DNA of 64,000 bases from Planctomycetota bacterium (GTDB taxonomy: Bacteria; Planctomycetota; Phycisphaerae; Phycisphaerales; UBA1924), in NCBI GenBank assembly GCA_020831805.1, contig JAFIFX010000003.1, forward strand, positions 186,001 through 250,000. Reading direction: 5' to 3'. Numbering within the stretch: the stretch's first letter is position 1; every line of letters starts with the position of its first letter. This document shows, in pieces, positions 63,749 through 64,000 of the stretch. The notes under the pieces were generated by a model. The model did not search any database. It was not told the DNA's origin and saw only the letters and a list, made by a program, of their open reading frames with translations. The position numbers and the translations under genes were made by a program.

Positions 63749-64000
63749 TTACAGATCCAGCATCAGCCTGGCCGGGTCCTCGATCGCGTTCTTGATCGAC
63801 ACCAGGAACTGCACCGCCTCGGCGCCGTCCACAATGCGGTGGTCGTAGCTGAGGGCCAGGTACATCATGGGCCGCAGGGCGACCTGGCCGGACTTTTCCG
63901 GGTACTCGACCGGGCGGCTCTTGATGGTGTGCATGCCAAGGATCGCCGACTGCGGCGGGTTGAGGATGGGGGTCGACATCAGGCTGCCGAACACGCCGCC
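63749..64000 (-). CDS. sucB: 2-oxo acid dehydrogenase acyltransferase (E2), C-terminal end; SucB-like
   Basis: Only the last 84 or so codons are in the window; the gene continues past 64000. [24 protein letters not shown], then [19 protein letters not shown] with the catalytic His and Asp (DHRxxDG), ends the E2 catalytic domain. The ending [15 protein letters not shown] and the SYDHR form are those of 2-oxoglutarate dehydrogenase E2 (dihydrolipoamide succinyltransferase), though other E2 types cannot be excluded from this part alone. Confidence 0.88.
   Translation of the reverse strand, partial: GGVFGSLMSTPILNPPQSAILGMHTIKSRPVEYPEKSGQVALRPMMYLALSYDHRIVDGAEAVQFLVSIKNAIEDPARLMLDL

Overview
This is a GC-rich bacterial chromosome segment with dense gene packing and many 4-base ATGA stop/start overlaps. 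It carries about 60 protein genes, most on the minus strand, and no rRNA, tRNA, CRISPR array, transposase or phage gene that I can see. The genes are mainly housekeeping ones. Several traits suggest Planctomycetota, perhaps the Phycisphaerae: pseudopilin-like proteins with an H-x9-DG motif, a membrane protein with a CxxCGYNLRGL zinc ribbon, a Ser/Thr kinase with a TPR tail, two groEL genes around one groES, and abundant ECF sigma factors with membrane partners. That placement is an inference, because no taxonomic marker gene such as rRNA is present.

Layout. 1-135: 5' end of a Na/Pi-cotransporter-like gene. 164-7614: arginine operon argR-argF'-argG-argE'-argAB-argC-argH, all minus. The transcarbamylase is of the N-acetylornithine type and the kinase carries an acetyltransferase domain, so this is the N-acetylcitrulline route of Xanthomonas rather than the ornithine route. 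7685-14369: histidine operon hisL-hisG-hisC-hisB-hisH-hisF-hisAIE-hisD, with a seven-His leader peptide, a terminator hairpin and a three-domain HisA-HisI-HisE fusion. 14378-23889: Ser/Thr kinase, BtpA-like protein, nucleoside transporter, uridine-kinase-like P-loop protein, AbgT-type transporter, archaeal-type phosphoglycerate mutase and a site-2-type protease. 23926-24709: rplT and rpmI.

24831-28784: two divergent ECF sigma factor modules, one paired with an unusual membrane protein that ends in a pseudopilin-like domain. 28794-29180: a tRNA-binding domain protein. 29227-38845: an eight-gene operon made of a VWA protein with a TonB-like transmembrane helix, ExbB, two ExbD proteins and four large, repeat-rich or unrecognised envelope proteins. 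This is the best candidate here for an undescribed system. 39027-40520: pyrH-frr with a strong bidirectional terminator. 40544-48804: SppA, zinc-ribbon membrane protein, MoxR ATPase, FAD/Fe-S oxidoreductase fusion and a pseudopilin.

48861-52959: RidA, transaldolase-like protein, acyl-CoA ligase, beta-propeller and AcpS. 52961-59214: chaperone cluster groEL-groES-groEL-dnaJ-grpE (no dnaK) with a sigma-54-like promoter upstream. 59388-64000: nuoA, a DUF2752-like protein, two lipoproteins, a possible glycosyltransferase, a low-molecular-weight phosphatase, an AT-richer orphan gene and the 3' end of a SucB-like acyltransferase.

Regulation visible in the DNA includes an ArgR-type palindrome over the argR promoter, ribosome-mediated attenuation at his, and several promoters whose -10 element lies only 5-8 nt before the start codon, suggesting leaderless mRNAs.
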